Assembly (NCBI GenBank): GCA_012521525.1
Contig: JAAYMG010000407.1
Span: 1-13,453 of the forward strand
DNA length: 13,453 bases
From: Clostridiales bacterium
Lineage (GTDB): Bacteria > Bacillota > Clostridia > Oscillospirales > JAAYOS01
Reading direction: 5' to 3'
Position numbers and translations under genes: made by a program. Shown here in pieces: positions 1 through 6,183 of this stretch. How positions within the stretch are numbered: position 1 is the first letter of the stretch; each line of letters starts with the position of its first letter. A model generated the notes under the pieces. The model made no database searches and was not told where the DNA came from. It worked only from the letters and a program-made list of their open reading frames with translations.

Positions 1-105
1 CGCGTCGAGTACGCACCTTTCGCATTCTTTCAGATCACTGATCTGGAAAACGCCATACCCCAAAACAGGCATCTTTACGCCGTTGTTCAGTTCAACGTAC
101 TGCAT
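1..105 (-). CDS. Aldo/keto reductase, N-terminal fragment (runs off the left edge)
   Basis: Only the first 35 codons lie in the window. The translated start contains NNGVKMPVLGYGVFQI, the N-terminal strand of aldo/keto reductases of the YvgN / 2,5-diketogluconate reductase type, which reduce aldehydes and ketones with NADPH in the cytoplasm. The catalytic Asp-Tyr-Lys-His residues lie beyond the window and cannot be checked. The start ATG at 103-105 has a strong AAGGGAGG ribosome site at 113-120. The gene is preceded by a long repeat-filled leader and, about 450 bp upstream, by a MerR-type promoter. That suggests induction by a reactive aldehyde or similar stress (inference). Confidence 0.85.
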   Translation of the reverse strand, partial: MQYVELNNGVKMPVLGYGVFQISDLKECERCVLDA

Positions 106-120
106 TCCGATTCCTCCCTT

Positions 121-525
121 TCTTTTTTCGTTATTTCTCCATTCCGTTCATTCGCTTTTTCTGCGTTTAGCTTATTCGTTCATCTGCGTTTCGATTACTC
201 GAATTTTCTCCGTTTCATTTACCCGTTTTTTAATCGCTATTTCTCAGTTTTGATATGTCGTTACTTCTGCTGTCTCGTTTATTCGTTGCTTCTCCGTATC
301 ATTTATCAGTTTTATAACGGTTTTTCTTCGATTCGTTTACCCGTTTTATTCGTTGCTTCTCCGATTCGTTTATTCGTTACATCACAGTTTCGTTTACTTG
401 TTACTTCTCCGTTTCATTCATCAGTTTTTTACACTTTTTCTACGTCTCGTTTAACCGTTTTAATCGTTACTTCACCTTTCGTTTGCTCGTTACATCTGCG
501 TTTCGTTTACTCGATGTCTTGTTAT
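121..525. repeat. Degenerate tandem repeat array, ~24-bp and ~34-bp units
   Basis: A T-rich array on the plus strand with a consensus close to CGTTTATTCGTTACTTCTC. Landmark CGTTACTTCTC-like blocks begin near 129, 153, 177, 200, 235, 259, 284, 318, 351, 375, 399, 433, 465, 488 and 512. The spacings therefore fall into two classes, 23-25 bp and 32-35 bp. No two units are identical. Seen from the minus strand it is a purine-rich, C-poor stretch (AAACGGAGAAGTAACGA-like) reaching to the ribosome site of the aldo/keto reductase, so it would form most of that gene's 5' leader. An open frame at 250-549 on the plus strand is a low-complexity by-product (Ser/Phe/Leu/Val-rich) without a ribosome site. 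Confidence 0.75.
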
Positions 526-553
526 TTAGCCATGATCATGACCTTCTAATATC

Positions 554-584
554 ATCATAACTGATTGGAGCAACTCCAAGTCAA
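554..584 (-). promoter_or_regulatory. MerR-family-type promoter/operator (19-bp spacer)
   Basis: On the minus strand there is a -35 TTGACT (579-584) and a -10 TATGAT (554-559) separated by 19 bp. The spacer carries the dyad TTGGAG-TTG-CTCCAA (565-579). An over-long 19-bp spacer with a centred dyad is the hallmark of promoters untwisted by MerR-family activators (NmlR/AdhR-like operators are similar). Transcription would start near 547 and run through the repeat array into the aldo/keto reductase. No MerR gene is in the window. A five-codon frame (MIMAK) with an AGAAGG site follows at once and is probably meaningless. Confidence 0.65.
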
Positions 585-646
585 GCGGCATAATGAAGTT
601 TTTTTATGATTTGAATAGGTAAGTCAGAAAGTGAATATACCGACAG

Positions 647-1348
647 TTACCTGCCGAAAATGAATGCTTTTACCCTTTTGGGATCCGCATTTGAGTTAAG
701 CTTGTATATCTGCCCGGTTATGGCTTCTTCGGCTTCCTCTTTCGAAATTTCCGCGGCAGCTGCGGTCACTTCGCTTCCCCAAAAGTGTTCGACTGTGCAA
801 AACATTGTGGAAGCCCATCCGTACTCAATACCGAAATTCGATAGTTTGTGCTGCCTTCCGCACATCGTTATGAAAAGCCCCATTTGCAAATCTACGATCG
901 CCCTGTCGAACCTGCTTTTATCCTCTTTTGCAAATCCGCATAACTGTTTGATGATATGTATGGGAAGCGATCCATGCTCACGGATAACGTCATATACTCT
1001 CTTTGCATAATTACTGATCAGGCCGTCGCCATACATCTCATCAAAAGACCTGTTTTCACGGCGCGCTGCCAGAAAGTAAGGATACCATTCCTTTGTGATA
1101 TATCCCGCTTTTCTGAAGAACACTTTGCCGTAAGCGATGTCATTCCGTTCTTCGAGCACCCGCATGCGCCATTCCCAGGGATCGGTATCGGCATCACCGG
1201 TGTGCCACCGGATTTTGCAGTCCGGCGGCGGCAGCTCATCCCAGCCGAACTTGATCAGGGTAAATACACCTTCGTCATTTCCCCCGCTTCCGAGCGAAAA
1301 ACCTGCATTCAGCAACTCTCTGCAAAAATCTTCAAAATTCCGGATCAT
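647..1348 (-). CDS. AlkZ-related (YcaQ-like winged-helix) protein
   Basis: 233 residues. The sequence resembles the small Clostridia proteins annotated as AlkZ-related, distant relatives of the YcaQ/AlkZ DNA glycosylases that excise alkylated bases. Recognisable blocks are GNDEGVF near residue 24, the conserved WHTGDADTDPWEWRMRVL around 48-65, KEWYPYFLAARR near 86-97, and a winged-helix-like segment (about 117-165, GSLPIHIIKQLCGFAKED). It is shorter than full AlkZ (about 360-400 residues), and I do not see a clear catalytic Q-x-Q motif, so glycosylase activity is not established. The ATG at 1346-1348 was chosen because GGAGG lies 7 nt upstream; an in-frame start 12 codons earlier has no such site and falls almost at the end of the preceding gene. 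It lies 32 bp downstream of the DUF4256 gene, presumably in one operon. Confidence 0.75.
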   Translation of the reverse strand: MIRNFEDFCRELLNAGFSLGSGGNDEGVFTLIKFGWDELPPPDCKIRWHTGDADTDPWEWRMRVLEERNDIAYGKVFFRKAGYITKEWYPYFLAARRENRSFDEMYGDGLISNYAKRVYDVIREHGSLPIHIIKQLCGFAKEDKSRFDRAIVDLQMGLFITMCGRQHKLSNFGIEYGWASTMFCTVEHFWGSEVTAAAAEISKEEAEEAITGQIYKLNSNADPKRVKAFIFGR

Positions 1349-1380
1349 TTTCGACCTCCGGCACGCCAAAAGATGATTTT

Positions 1381-1953
1381 TCAAACACGAAGCATACCGC
1401 GGAACCCTCTGCTTGAATAATATGATTCCGCACCGTTGTGGTACGTAAAAACCGTGTCGTAGCGGCGGTCACAGAAGAGGGCGCCTCCGAGTTTCCTTAT
1501 TTTTTCCGGGGTTTTGACCCAACTGGATGTTTTCGTATCGAATTTGCCCAGTTCCTGGAGCATTCTGTATTGCTCTTCAGTCAGAAGTTCAATGCCCATG
1601 GCATTTGCCATATTGACCGCGCTGTCTTCCGGCCTGTGCTCTTTTCTCGACTCAAGGGCTTCATGGTCGTAGCAAACGCTCCTGCGTCCTTTGGGGCTTT
1701 CCGCCGAGCAGTCGCAGAAAATATACTCATCTGTATTTTCGTCATGCAGGATGACATCCGGCTCGCCTCCGGTCATTTCCATCGCATGCAGAGACCACAG
1801 CTTTTCGGCATTAACCTCAAGTCTGGTCTGCACTTCAGACCACTCCAGGTTTGGATGCCTGTCCATGTTTTTCTCGAAACGCTCTTTCAGAGTCTTAAGC
1901 AGCTCCTCGCGTTGCTGAGGCGACAACTCCTTGCCGGATCCGATTTTGCTCAT
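1381..1953 (-). CDS. DUF4256 family protein
   Basis: 190 residues, matching the DUF4256 family over its whole length. Recognisable family blocks are KELSPQQREELLKTLKERFE at 8-27, MTGGEPDV at 60-67, DCSAESPKGRRSVCYD at 81-96, GIELLTEEQYRMLQELG at 120-136, and GGALFCDRRYDTVFTYHNGAESYY at 156-179. The family has no established function. It is soluble, with no signal or membrane segment, and the conserved Cys/Asp/Arg residues could form a catalytic or metal site (inference). The ATG at 1951-1953 follows an AAAGGGG site. The longer frame back to 2016 is rejected because the likely -10 box at 2000-2005 places the transcript start inside it. It is first in an operon with the AlkZ-related gene. Confidence 0.85.
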   Translation of the reverse strand: MSKIGSGKELSPQQREELLKTLKERFEKNMDRHPNLEWSEVQTRLEVNAEKLWSLHAMEMTGGEPDVILHDENTDEYIFCDCSAESPKGRRSVCYDHEALESRKEHRPEDSAVNMANAMGIELLTEEQYRMLQELGKFDTKTSSWVKTPEKIRKLGGALFCDRRYDTVFTYHNGAESYYSSRGFRGMLRV

Positions 1954-1999
1954 GCGGACAACCCCTTTCAAGAACCTTATAACAACATTATTAACATAT

Positions 2000-2005
2000 A
2001 TTATA
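2000..2005 (-). promoter_or_regulatory. -10 box (TATAAT) of the DUF4256 operon
   Basis: A perfect TATAAT on the minus strand lies 47 bp upstream of the chosen DUF4256 start and just after the terminator of the preceding operon. No good -35 hexamer stands at 16-18 bp, so the promoter may need an activator or be weak. It places the transcript start near 1993. Confidence 0.45.
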
Positions 2006-2153
2006 CTATTTGACAATAATCAGCCTTCTATTGTCTTGCAAATATATAATTGCAGGAACTTGAATGCAAATCGTAAAATGACCAAACTCAACGATTCTCA
2101 TATAATCCGGGCAGTAAAATATAGGCTGACAGCCTGCCGACAGTATGGACTAT

Positions 2154-2195
2154 AAAAGGGAGACAGCCCGCCTTCCGGGCGGACATCTCCCTTTT
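2154..2195 (-). terminator. Rho-independent terminator after asd
   Basis: Nested perfect arms: AAAAGGGAGA pairs with TCTCCCTTTT, and inside them CCGCCC pairs with GGGCGG around a short TTCC-type loop. The run of T after the stem on the minus strand makes it the terminator of the thrS-asd operon. The A/T flanks on both sides would also let it work on the plus strand. Confidence 0.9.
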
Positions 2196-2230
2196 GCTTT
2201 TGCACACGTTTGAAGTGCGATCGTGATTAC

Positions 2231-3304
2231 CTATAACAGGCCCCGTTTCAGCATCCCTTCTGCGATCTGAACAGCGTTTGTCGCAGCTCCCTTTCTCAGG
2301 TTGTCGGATACGCACCACAGGTTGATCGCATTGGGAGCTGTCGTATCGTCACGGATCCTGCCTACAAGGACCGCATCCTTCCATTCGCCCTTTTTCAGGT
2401 CGCAAGGCGTGGGATACACACGCTCGAGCGGATCCCGCCGGATCTCAAGCGCGTCTTTGTCATTTCTGATACCGTCAACACATACGACACCGGGTGAAAG
2501 CTCGGGGTCCGAAAGGATCTCAAATGCTTTGTCCGCGCTCATCGGCCCGGCAAACTCTGCGTTGACCGATTCTGAATGGCCCACTGCCACCGGCACCCGA
2601 ACGGTCGTCGCGCTGATCAGCAGGTTCGGTTCACCGAAGATCTTGCGCATCTCATTGACTATCTTCATCTCTCCCCGTGTGTAGCCGTTCCTCTCAAAAC
2701 GATCTATGTGCGGGATACAATTGAAAACGATCTCTTTTGCGAATATTTCCGGGTTTATCTGCACGGATTCATTCGCAAGAGCTTGCGCTGTTTGGCGTAA
2801 GAGTTCACCGATGCCCGCCCCGCTGTGTCCGGAAACCGATTGGTATGTTGACACAACGACCCGTCGCAGCCGGGCTGCTTTATGCAGGGGATAAAGCGTC
2901 ACCGCCAGCTGTATGACCGAGCAGTTTGGATTGCAGATGAGCCGCGTATCCCCGGTGACGGCATCCATATTTATTTCGGGTATCACGAGCGGTACATTCG
3001 GATACATCCGCAGGTCCGACCCGTTGTCGATGACAGTGCATCCGAGTTTTACCGCGATATCCGCCCACTCCATGCTTGCTCCCCTGGCGCCCTCTTTTCC
3101 CGCGAAAAACACGAGATCGAGCTTTCGCAACAGGTCCTCACTGACTTTCCTCACGGTCACCTGCTGCCCGTTCAGCACTTCCTCCCTTTCCCTTGTAGCC
3201 ATGATCATGATTTCGCCGTCGACCGGAAATCGTCTTTCACCCAGCACGCGGATAATATGCTCCCCGACCGGACCGACACCCAAAACGCCGACTTTCAATC
3301 CCAT
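2231..3304 (-). CDS. asd: Aspartate-semialdehyde dehydrogenase
   Basis: 357 residues, normal length. Catalyses NADPH-dependent reduction of aspartyl phosphate to aspartate semialdehyde, the branch point to lysine/diaminopimelate, methionine and threonine. The nucleotide-binding start reads GVLGVGPVGEHI instead of the usual GATGAVG. The active-site cysteine is Cys128 in NPNCSV. YQSVSGHSG (154-162) and EMKIVNEMRKI (212-222) match conserved substrate-binding blocks, and RVPVAVGHSESV carries the catalytic-type His243. The ATG follows GGGGGAGG with ideal spacing. It begins 17 bp after the thrS stop with no terminator between, so it is co-transcribed with thrS under the threonine-codon attenuator. 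The T at 2154 onward closes the operon. Confidence 0.93.
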   Translation of the reverse strand: MGLKVGVLGVGPVGEHIIRVLGERRFPVDGEIMIMATREREEVLNGQQVTVRKVSEDLLRKLDLVFFAGKEGARGASMEWADIAVKLGCTVIDNGSDLRMYPNVPLVIPEINMDAVTGDTRLICNPNCSVIQLAVTLYPLHKAARLRRVVVSTYQSVSGHSGAGIGELLRQTAQALANESVQINPEIFAKEIVFNCIPHIDRFERNGYTRGEMKIVNEMRKIFGEPNLLISATTVRVPVAVGHSESVNAEFAGPMSADKAFEILSDPELSPGVVCVDGIRNDKDALEIRRDPLERVYPTPCDLKKGEWKDAVLVGRIRDDTTAPNAINLWCVSDNLRKGAATNAVQIAEGMLKRGLL

Positions 3305-3321
3305 CGCAATACCTCCCCCGG

Positions 3322-4869
3322 TTATTCAGACATAATATACTTCGGCTTCCCCTGGTCGATCTCATCTTTGATATACCCGTAAAGAGAATCAAGAGTCATC
3401 AGCCCGAGGTCCCCATGCCTGCGACTCCTCACGGAAAACCCGCCCTGTTCCATATCCTTGTCTCCGACCACGAGTATATATGGTATCTTCTGAGTTTCGA
3501 AGCGCTTGATCTTTTCCCGCATATGGATCTCGGTGTAATCCGCTTCCACACGCAGTCCGAGCTTTTTCAGCTCTGTCTCCAGCTTTCTGCAATAGTCGAT
3601 ATGGGACTGCCTAATGGGGACTATCGCGAACTGCACCGGCGCAAACCACAGCGGGAAATCACCCTTATAATGCTCGATCAGCAATGCGACGAAGCGCTCG
3701 ATGCTTCCGAATAATGCGCGGTGGACTATAAATGGTGTATGGGGCTTGCCGTCGCTCCCTATATATTTCATATTGAAGCGCCGGGGAAGGTTGAAGTCGA
3801 ACTGGATCGTGCCGCACTGCCATTCCCTGCCGAGAGAGTCGAGAAGCTTCACGTCGATTTTCGGGCCGTAAAACGCGCCGCCGCCCTCATCGATATCATA
3901 TTCGAGCCCGGAATCGGCAACGACCTTCTTAAGGACTTCCGTTGCCATATCCCACTCCTCATCTGAGCCTATGGATTTTGACTCCGGCCTCGTCGAAACA
4001 TAGCACCTGAACCCGGTAAGTCCGAACGAGCGAAGGATATACAGCGTGAATCTGAGGGCAAAGGCCACCTCGCTTTCCACCTGTTCCGGTGTGCAAATGA
4101 TATGGGCATCATCCTGGGTAAATCCCCTCACCCTCGTCAGTCCATGCAGTGTCCCCGACAACTCATACCTGTACACGGTTCCAAACTCTGCGATGCGCAT
4201 GGGCAAATCGCGGTACGAGCGGGTCTCGCTGTTGTATATAGTGAAATGGAAGGGGCAGTTCATGGGCTTGAGATAATATTCTTCGCCGTCGATGTCTATG
4301 GGATTATACATGGTGTCCTTGTAGTTTTCCAGGTGACCGGAGATCTTCCAAAGCTCTGAGCGGCCGATGTGCGGGGTATAGACCCACTGGTAACCGTTCA
4401 TGATATGGGCGCTCTGGCTGAACTGCTCGAGCAGGAAACGTATCATCGCCCCCTTTGGGTGCCACAGCACCAGCCCCTGGCCGATCCTCTCCGATGTAGA
4501 GAACAGGCCAAGCTGTGAACCTATCTTCTTATGATCGCGTTCAGCGGCAAGGGCCAGCCGATCCTGATAAGCCTTCAGCTCATCGGCTGTCTCAAAAGCT
4601 GTGACATATAGTCTCTGCAGCACCTTTTTTGTCGGGTCGCCGTCCTCGTACGCGCCGGAAAAACCGGACAACTCGTAAGCGCACGCCGTTTCCCTTTCCG
4701 AGAGCCATCTCTTCAGCTCCTCGATCTTACCGGGATCCAGCGTCTCCGCCATGTCGAAATCACAGAAAAACCCGTTTTCAGTGACTTCACTGTTTACAAT
4801 GATTCCGGAATATAAATCCTTTACTGCTGCCTGAACTTGCATCATGAGTTCTCTTTTGAAATTTGACAT
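3322..4869 (-). CDS. thrS: Threonyl-tRNA synthetase, short form without a recognisable editing site
   Basis: 515 residues against about 640 for the usual bacterial enzyme. Attaches threonine to tRNA-Thr in the cytoplasm. The class II core is intact: zinc ligands Cys205 (PMNCPFH), His256 (DDAHIICT) and His383 (PFIVHRALFGS); motif 2 around 227-256; motif 3 near 383-393; anticodon-binding domain from about 410. The TGS domain is absent. Of the editing domain N2 only scraps remain: residues 6-20 align with its first helix but the HxxxH pair is replaced by Arg6 and Met10; residues 27-58 keep the ENGFFCDFD block; then the chain jumps to the AGAYEDGD linker near 71, skipping the CxxxH segment. The ATG at 4867-4869 has GGAGAG 8 nt upstream; a GTG three codons earlier overlaps that site. 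Confidence 0.92.
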   Translation of the reverse strand: MSNFKRELMMQVQAAVKDLYSGIIVNSEVTENGFFCDFDMAETLDPGKIEELKRWLSERETACAYELSGFSGAYEDGDPTKKVLQRLYVTAFETADELKAYQDRLALAAERDHKKIGSQLGLFSTSERIGQGLVLWHPKGAMIRFLLEQFSQSAHIMNGYQWVYTPHIGRSELWKISGHLENYKDTMYNPIDIDGEEYYLKPMNCPFHFTIYNSETRSYRDLPMRIAEFGTVYRYELSGTLHGLTRVRGFTQDDAHIICTPEQVESEVAFALRFTLYILRSFGLTGFRCYVSTRPESKSIGSDEEWDMATEVLKKVVADSGLEYDIDEGGGAFYGPKIDVKLLDSLGREWQCGTIQFDFNLPRRFNMKYIGSDGKPHTPFIVHRALFGSIERFVALLIEHYKGDFPLWFAPVQFAIVPIRQSHIDYCRKLETELKKLGLRVEADYTEIHMREKIKRFETQKIPYILVVGDKDMEQGGFSVRSRRHGDLGLMTLDSLYGYIKDEIDQGKPKYIMSE

Positions 4870-4978
4870 AATAACCACTCTCCTTATCAGTTTAATTGCA
4901 TGGATACGGAGAGCACATGGTTATCAGCCCTTCAGGACAAGGCATAACTGCATATGCGTTCAGGGCAATCACCCCCCT

Positions 4979-5025
4979 TAAAAAGATAATAAAATACACC
5001 TTACCGAAAATCGTTGGTAAGGTGT
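4979..5025 (-). terminator. Attenuator terminator of the thrS leader
   Basis: On the minus strand ACACCTTACC (5016-5025) and GGTAAGGTGT (4996-5005) form a perfect 10-bp stem with a 10-nt loop, followed by the T-rich tail at 4995-4979. It stands about 110 bp before the thrS start, so it must be bypassed for expression. It would also stop any transcript reading through from the B12 operon upstream. Confidence 0.88.
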
Positions 5026-5048
5026 AATCTGTTTTGCTTATATCACTC

Positions 5049-5115
5049 CACCTACCAACGACTTTAGAGTTAACACTTGTCGCCGGCAGGTCCGCAGGCT
5101 TCAAGCGCTAACTCT
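5049..5115 (-). promoter_or_regulatory. Antiterminator and anti-antiterminator segments of the thrS leader
   Basis: Four pairing strands, all read on the minus strand. P (5102-5115, AGAGTTAGCGCTTG) overlaps the leader-peptide stop codon and pairs with Q (5066-5079, CAAGTGTTAACTCT) over 14 bp with two G-U pairs. R (5079-5091, ACCTGCCGGCGAC) pairs with C (5050-5062, GTCGTTGGTAGGT) over 13 bp including G-U pairs. C also pairs (5049-5060) with the terminator's 5' arm D (5012-5024, CACCTTACCAACG) with one bulge. P:Q holds R inside a loop and frees C for D (antitermination). R:C hides C and lets the terminator form. The pairings are visible; the switching order is inferred from known attenuators. 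Confidence 0.75.
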
Positions 5116-5155
5116 CGGTGGTGGTAGTTGTAGTGTTCATGAACAGGTGATTCAT
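5108..5155 (-). CDS. thrS leader peptide with six consecutive threonine codons
   Basis: A 15-residue frame, MNHLFMNTTTTTTES, ending in TAG. Codons 8-13 (5117-5134) are ACT ACA ACT ACC ACC ACC. It begins about 34 nt after the predicted transcript start and is preceded by GGAAAGAG with 7-nt spacing. Its stop codon lies inside the 5' strand (P) of the first leader stem, so the position of the ribosome decides which stems form. This is the architecture of thrL, trpL and similar attenuation peptides: a shortage of Thr-tRNA stalls the ribosome on the threonine run. It resembles the enterobacterial threonine-operon leader in design, not in sequence. It is not a coding fragment of anything longer. 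Confidence 0.88.
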   Translation of the reverse strand: MNHLFMNTTTTTTES

Positions 5156-5195
5156 AAAAACACTCTTTCCGGAATCATTCCCTGAAATTTATGGC

Positions 5196-5224
5196 ATTAT
5201 ATCATATGCATCCGGTTTTTTCAA
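5196..5224 (-). promoter_or_regulatory. Promoter of the thrS-asd operon
   Basis: TTGAAA (-35, 5219-5224), 17-bp spacer, TATAAT (-10, 5196-5201) on the minus strand, giving a start near 5189. It begins only 18 bp after the stop of the ECF S gene, and no terminator separates the two units. Confidence 0.8.
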
Positions 5225-5242
5225 TAACGATTTTGCATCGTA

Positions 5243-5785
5243 TCATTCTGCTTTCTGTAAAGCATACCGCTCGATAACTGTCCTCAACGGTTTCAGCAAT
5301 ACGAGCGTTACAACAAAGTTGCTGATACAATGCACGATATCAAACGGTATGCCTGCCACCCAATATGAAAAGGCCATACCCGCGCCGCCAATGAAAAAGT
5401 ATGGAATCGCACACAGCGCTCCGAAGCATAGCCCGTGCACCGCGGCAACTACTGCCCAGAAAATGACCGAATCGTTTTTCCGAAGCAAACAGACTATCAA
5501 CACCAGCACAGGCCAGACATAAAGGTAGTTGAACCACCAAATACCGAAGCCATAGGTTATGCCTTCAAGAATTATGAACAGTATGACAGAATAGAATGCC
5601 TCCCAGCCAAAGAGCAGACCTGTCACTATTATCAGCATTGCAACTATGTGTACATTGGGCACGAATGACATGACCACCTGGCATGCATACATCAATGCCC
5701 CCATCAGCGCAAGTACAGTCAGTTTTCTGGCAGGCACCCTTATGCTTTTGCCATCCTTACCATCCGACCGTAAAGGTGATTTCAT
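5243..5785 (-). CDS. ECF-type transporter S component, probable cobalamin uptake
   Basis: 180 residues, almost entirely hydrophobic with about six membrane segments (roughly 22-40, 44-60, 62-80, 85-102, 108-131, 148-166). The ALMGALMYACQVVM motif in the first helix is typical of S components, the substrate-binding subunits that dock on a shared EcfT/EcfA module. No ECF ATPase or T subunit is in the window, so it would use a module encoded elsewhere. Substrate is inferred from position: it is second in an operon headed by a cobalamin riboswitch, as with CbrT/CblT-like S components for vitamin B12 or its precursors. The start overlaps the DUF4430 gene by 29 bp and has GGAG 6 nt before the ATG, suggesting translational coupling. 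Confidence 0.82.
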   Translation of the reverse strand: MKSPLRSDGKDGKSIRVPARKLTVLALMGALMYACQVVMSFVPNVHIVAMLIIVTGLLFGWEAFYSVILFIILEGITYGFGIWWFNYLYVWPVLVLIVCLLRKNDSVIFWAVVAAVHGLCFGALCAIPYFFIGGAGMAFSYWVAGIPFDIVHCISNFVVTLVLLKPLRTVIERYALQKAE

Positions 5786-6155
5786 AGTGATCTCCGTCCT
5801 TGATCGGAGTTACATCAACGCCGGTCATAAGCGACTCCCCGTTTTGTGTGAAGCACCACCACTCCCGAGATCCTGCGTCGACATTCTCACCGTCCACGGT
5901 CTCGACAAACATGCCGAACTGGCTGTCCGTCCCCTTGATGAGGTCCTCCTGCTCGAGCGCGCCCCTGAGGAACTCTTCGGTCGTTTTTATCCTGAACGTC
6001 TTTTTCGTCCCGTCCTTATGGATAACATCGACCGTTATCGTTTTCATCCCTTCGACAGGCTTTTGCGAAAAGATCACATAAGTCAGTGCGGCTCCTGCAA
6101 TGAGAACGATAAGTACCAGTAAAACTATCAGGTTTTTCTTTTTTGCTGCAGGCAT
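5757..6155 (-). CDS. DUF4430 (transcobalamin-C-like) membrane-anchored protein
   Basis: 132 residues. A lysine-rich start (AAKKKN) is followed by one hydrophobic segment at about 9-29, with no lipobox cysteine, so it is probably a signal anchor leaving the rest outside the cell. Residues about 55-132 form a DUF4430 domain: TTEEFLRGALEQEDLI, GMFVETVDGENVD, and the aromatic EWWCFTQNGESLMTGVD block (98-114), which resembles the C-terminal domain of intrinsic factor/transcobalamin. Its likely job is to bind cobalamin or a related corrinoid at the surface and pass it to the S component encoded next (inference). The ATG at 6153-6155 has AAGGAGAG 7 nt upstream. It is the first gene after the cobalamin riboswitch. 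Confidence 0.82.
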   Translation of the reverse strand: MPAAKKKNLIVLLVLIVLIAGAALTYVIFSQKPVEGMKTITVDVIHKDGTKKTFRIKTTEEFLRGALEQEDLIKGTDSQFGMFVETVDGENVDAGSREWWCFTQNGESLMTGVDVTPIKDGDHYEITFTVGW

Positions 6156-6183
6156 AAATAAACTCTCCTTCCTTTTTCGTAGA

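Noticed and set aside
121..525. Possible CRISPR array
   Set aside because: Units are all diverged, repeat and spacer cannot be told apart, spacing is 24 or 34 bp instead of ~60-70, and no cas gene is present.
250..549. Open frame of 99 codons on the plus strand
   Set aside because: It is made entirely of the T-rich degenerate repeats, gives low-complexity Ser/Phe/Val/Leu protein, has no ribosome site and matches no family.
1954..2016. Longer N-terminus of the DUF4256 protein
   Set aside because: It would start upstream of the TATAAT at 2000-2005, lacks a ribosome site, and family similarity begins after the ATG at 1951-1953.
4892..5104. 70-codon frame before thrS starting with TTG
   Set aside because: It lies across the attenuator stems and terminator, has no ribosome site, and its apparent length follows from chance lack of stops.
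4979..5189. T-box leader for thrS
   Set aside because: The leader is too short, has no GGGTGGNACCGCG sequence and no stem I features; a Thr-rich leader peptide is present instead.
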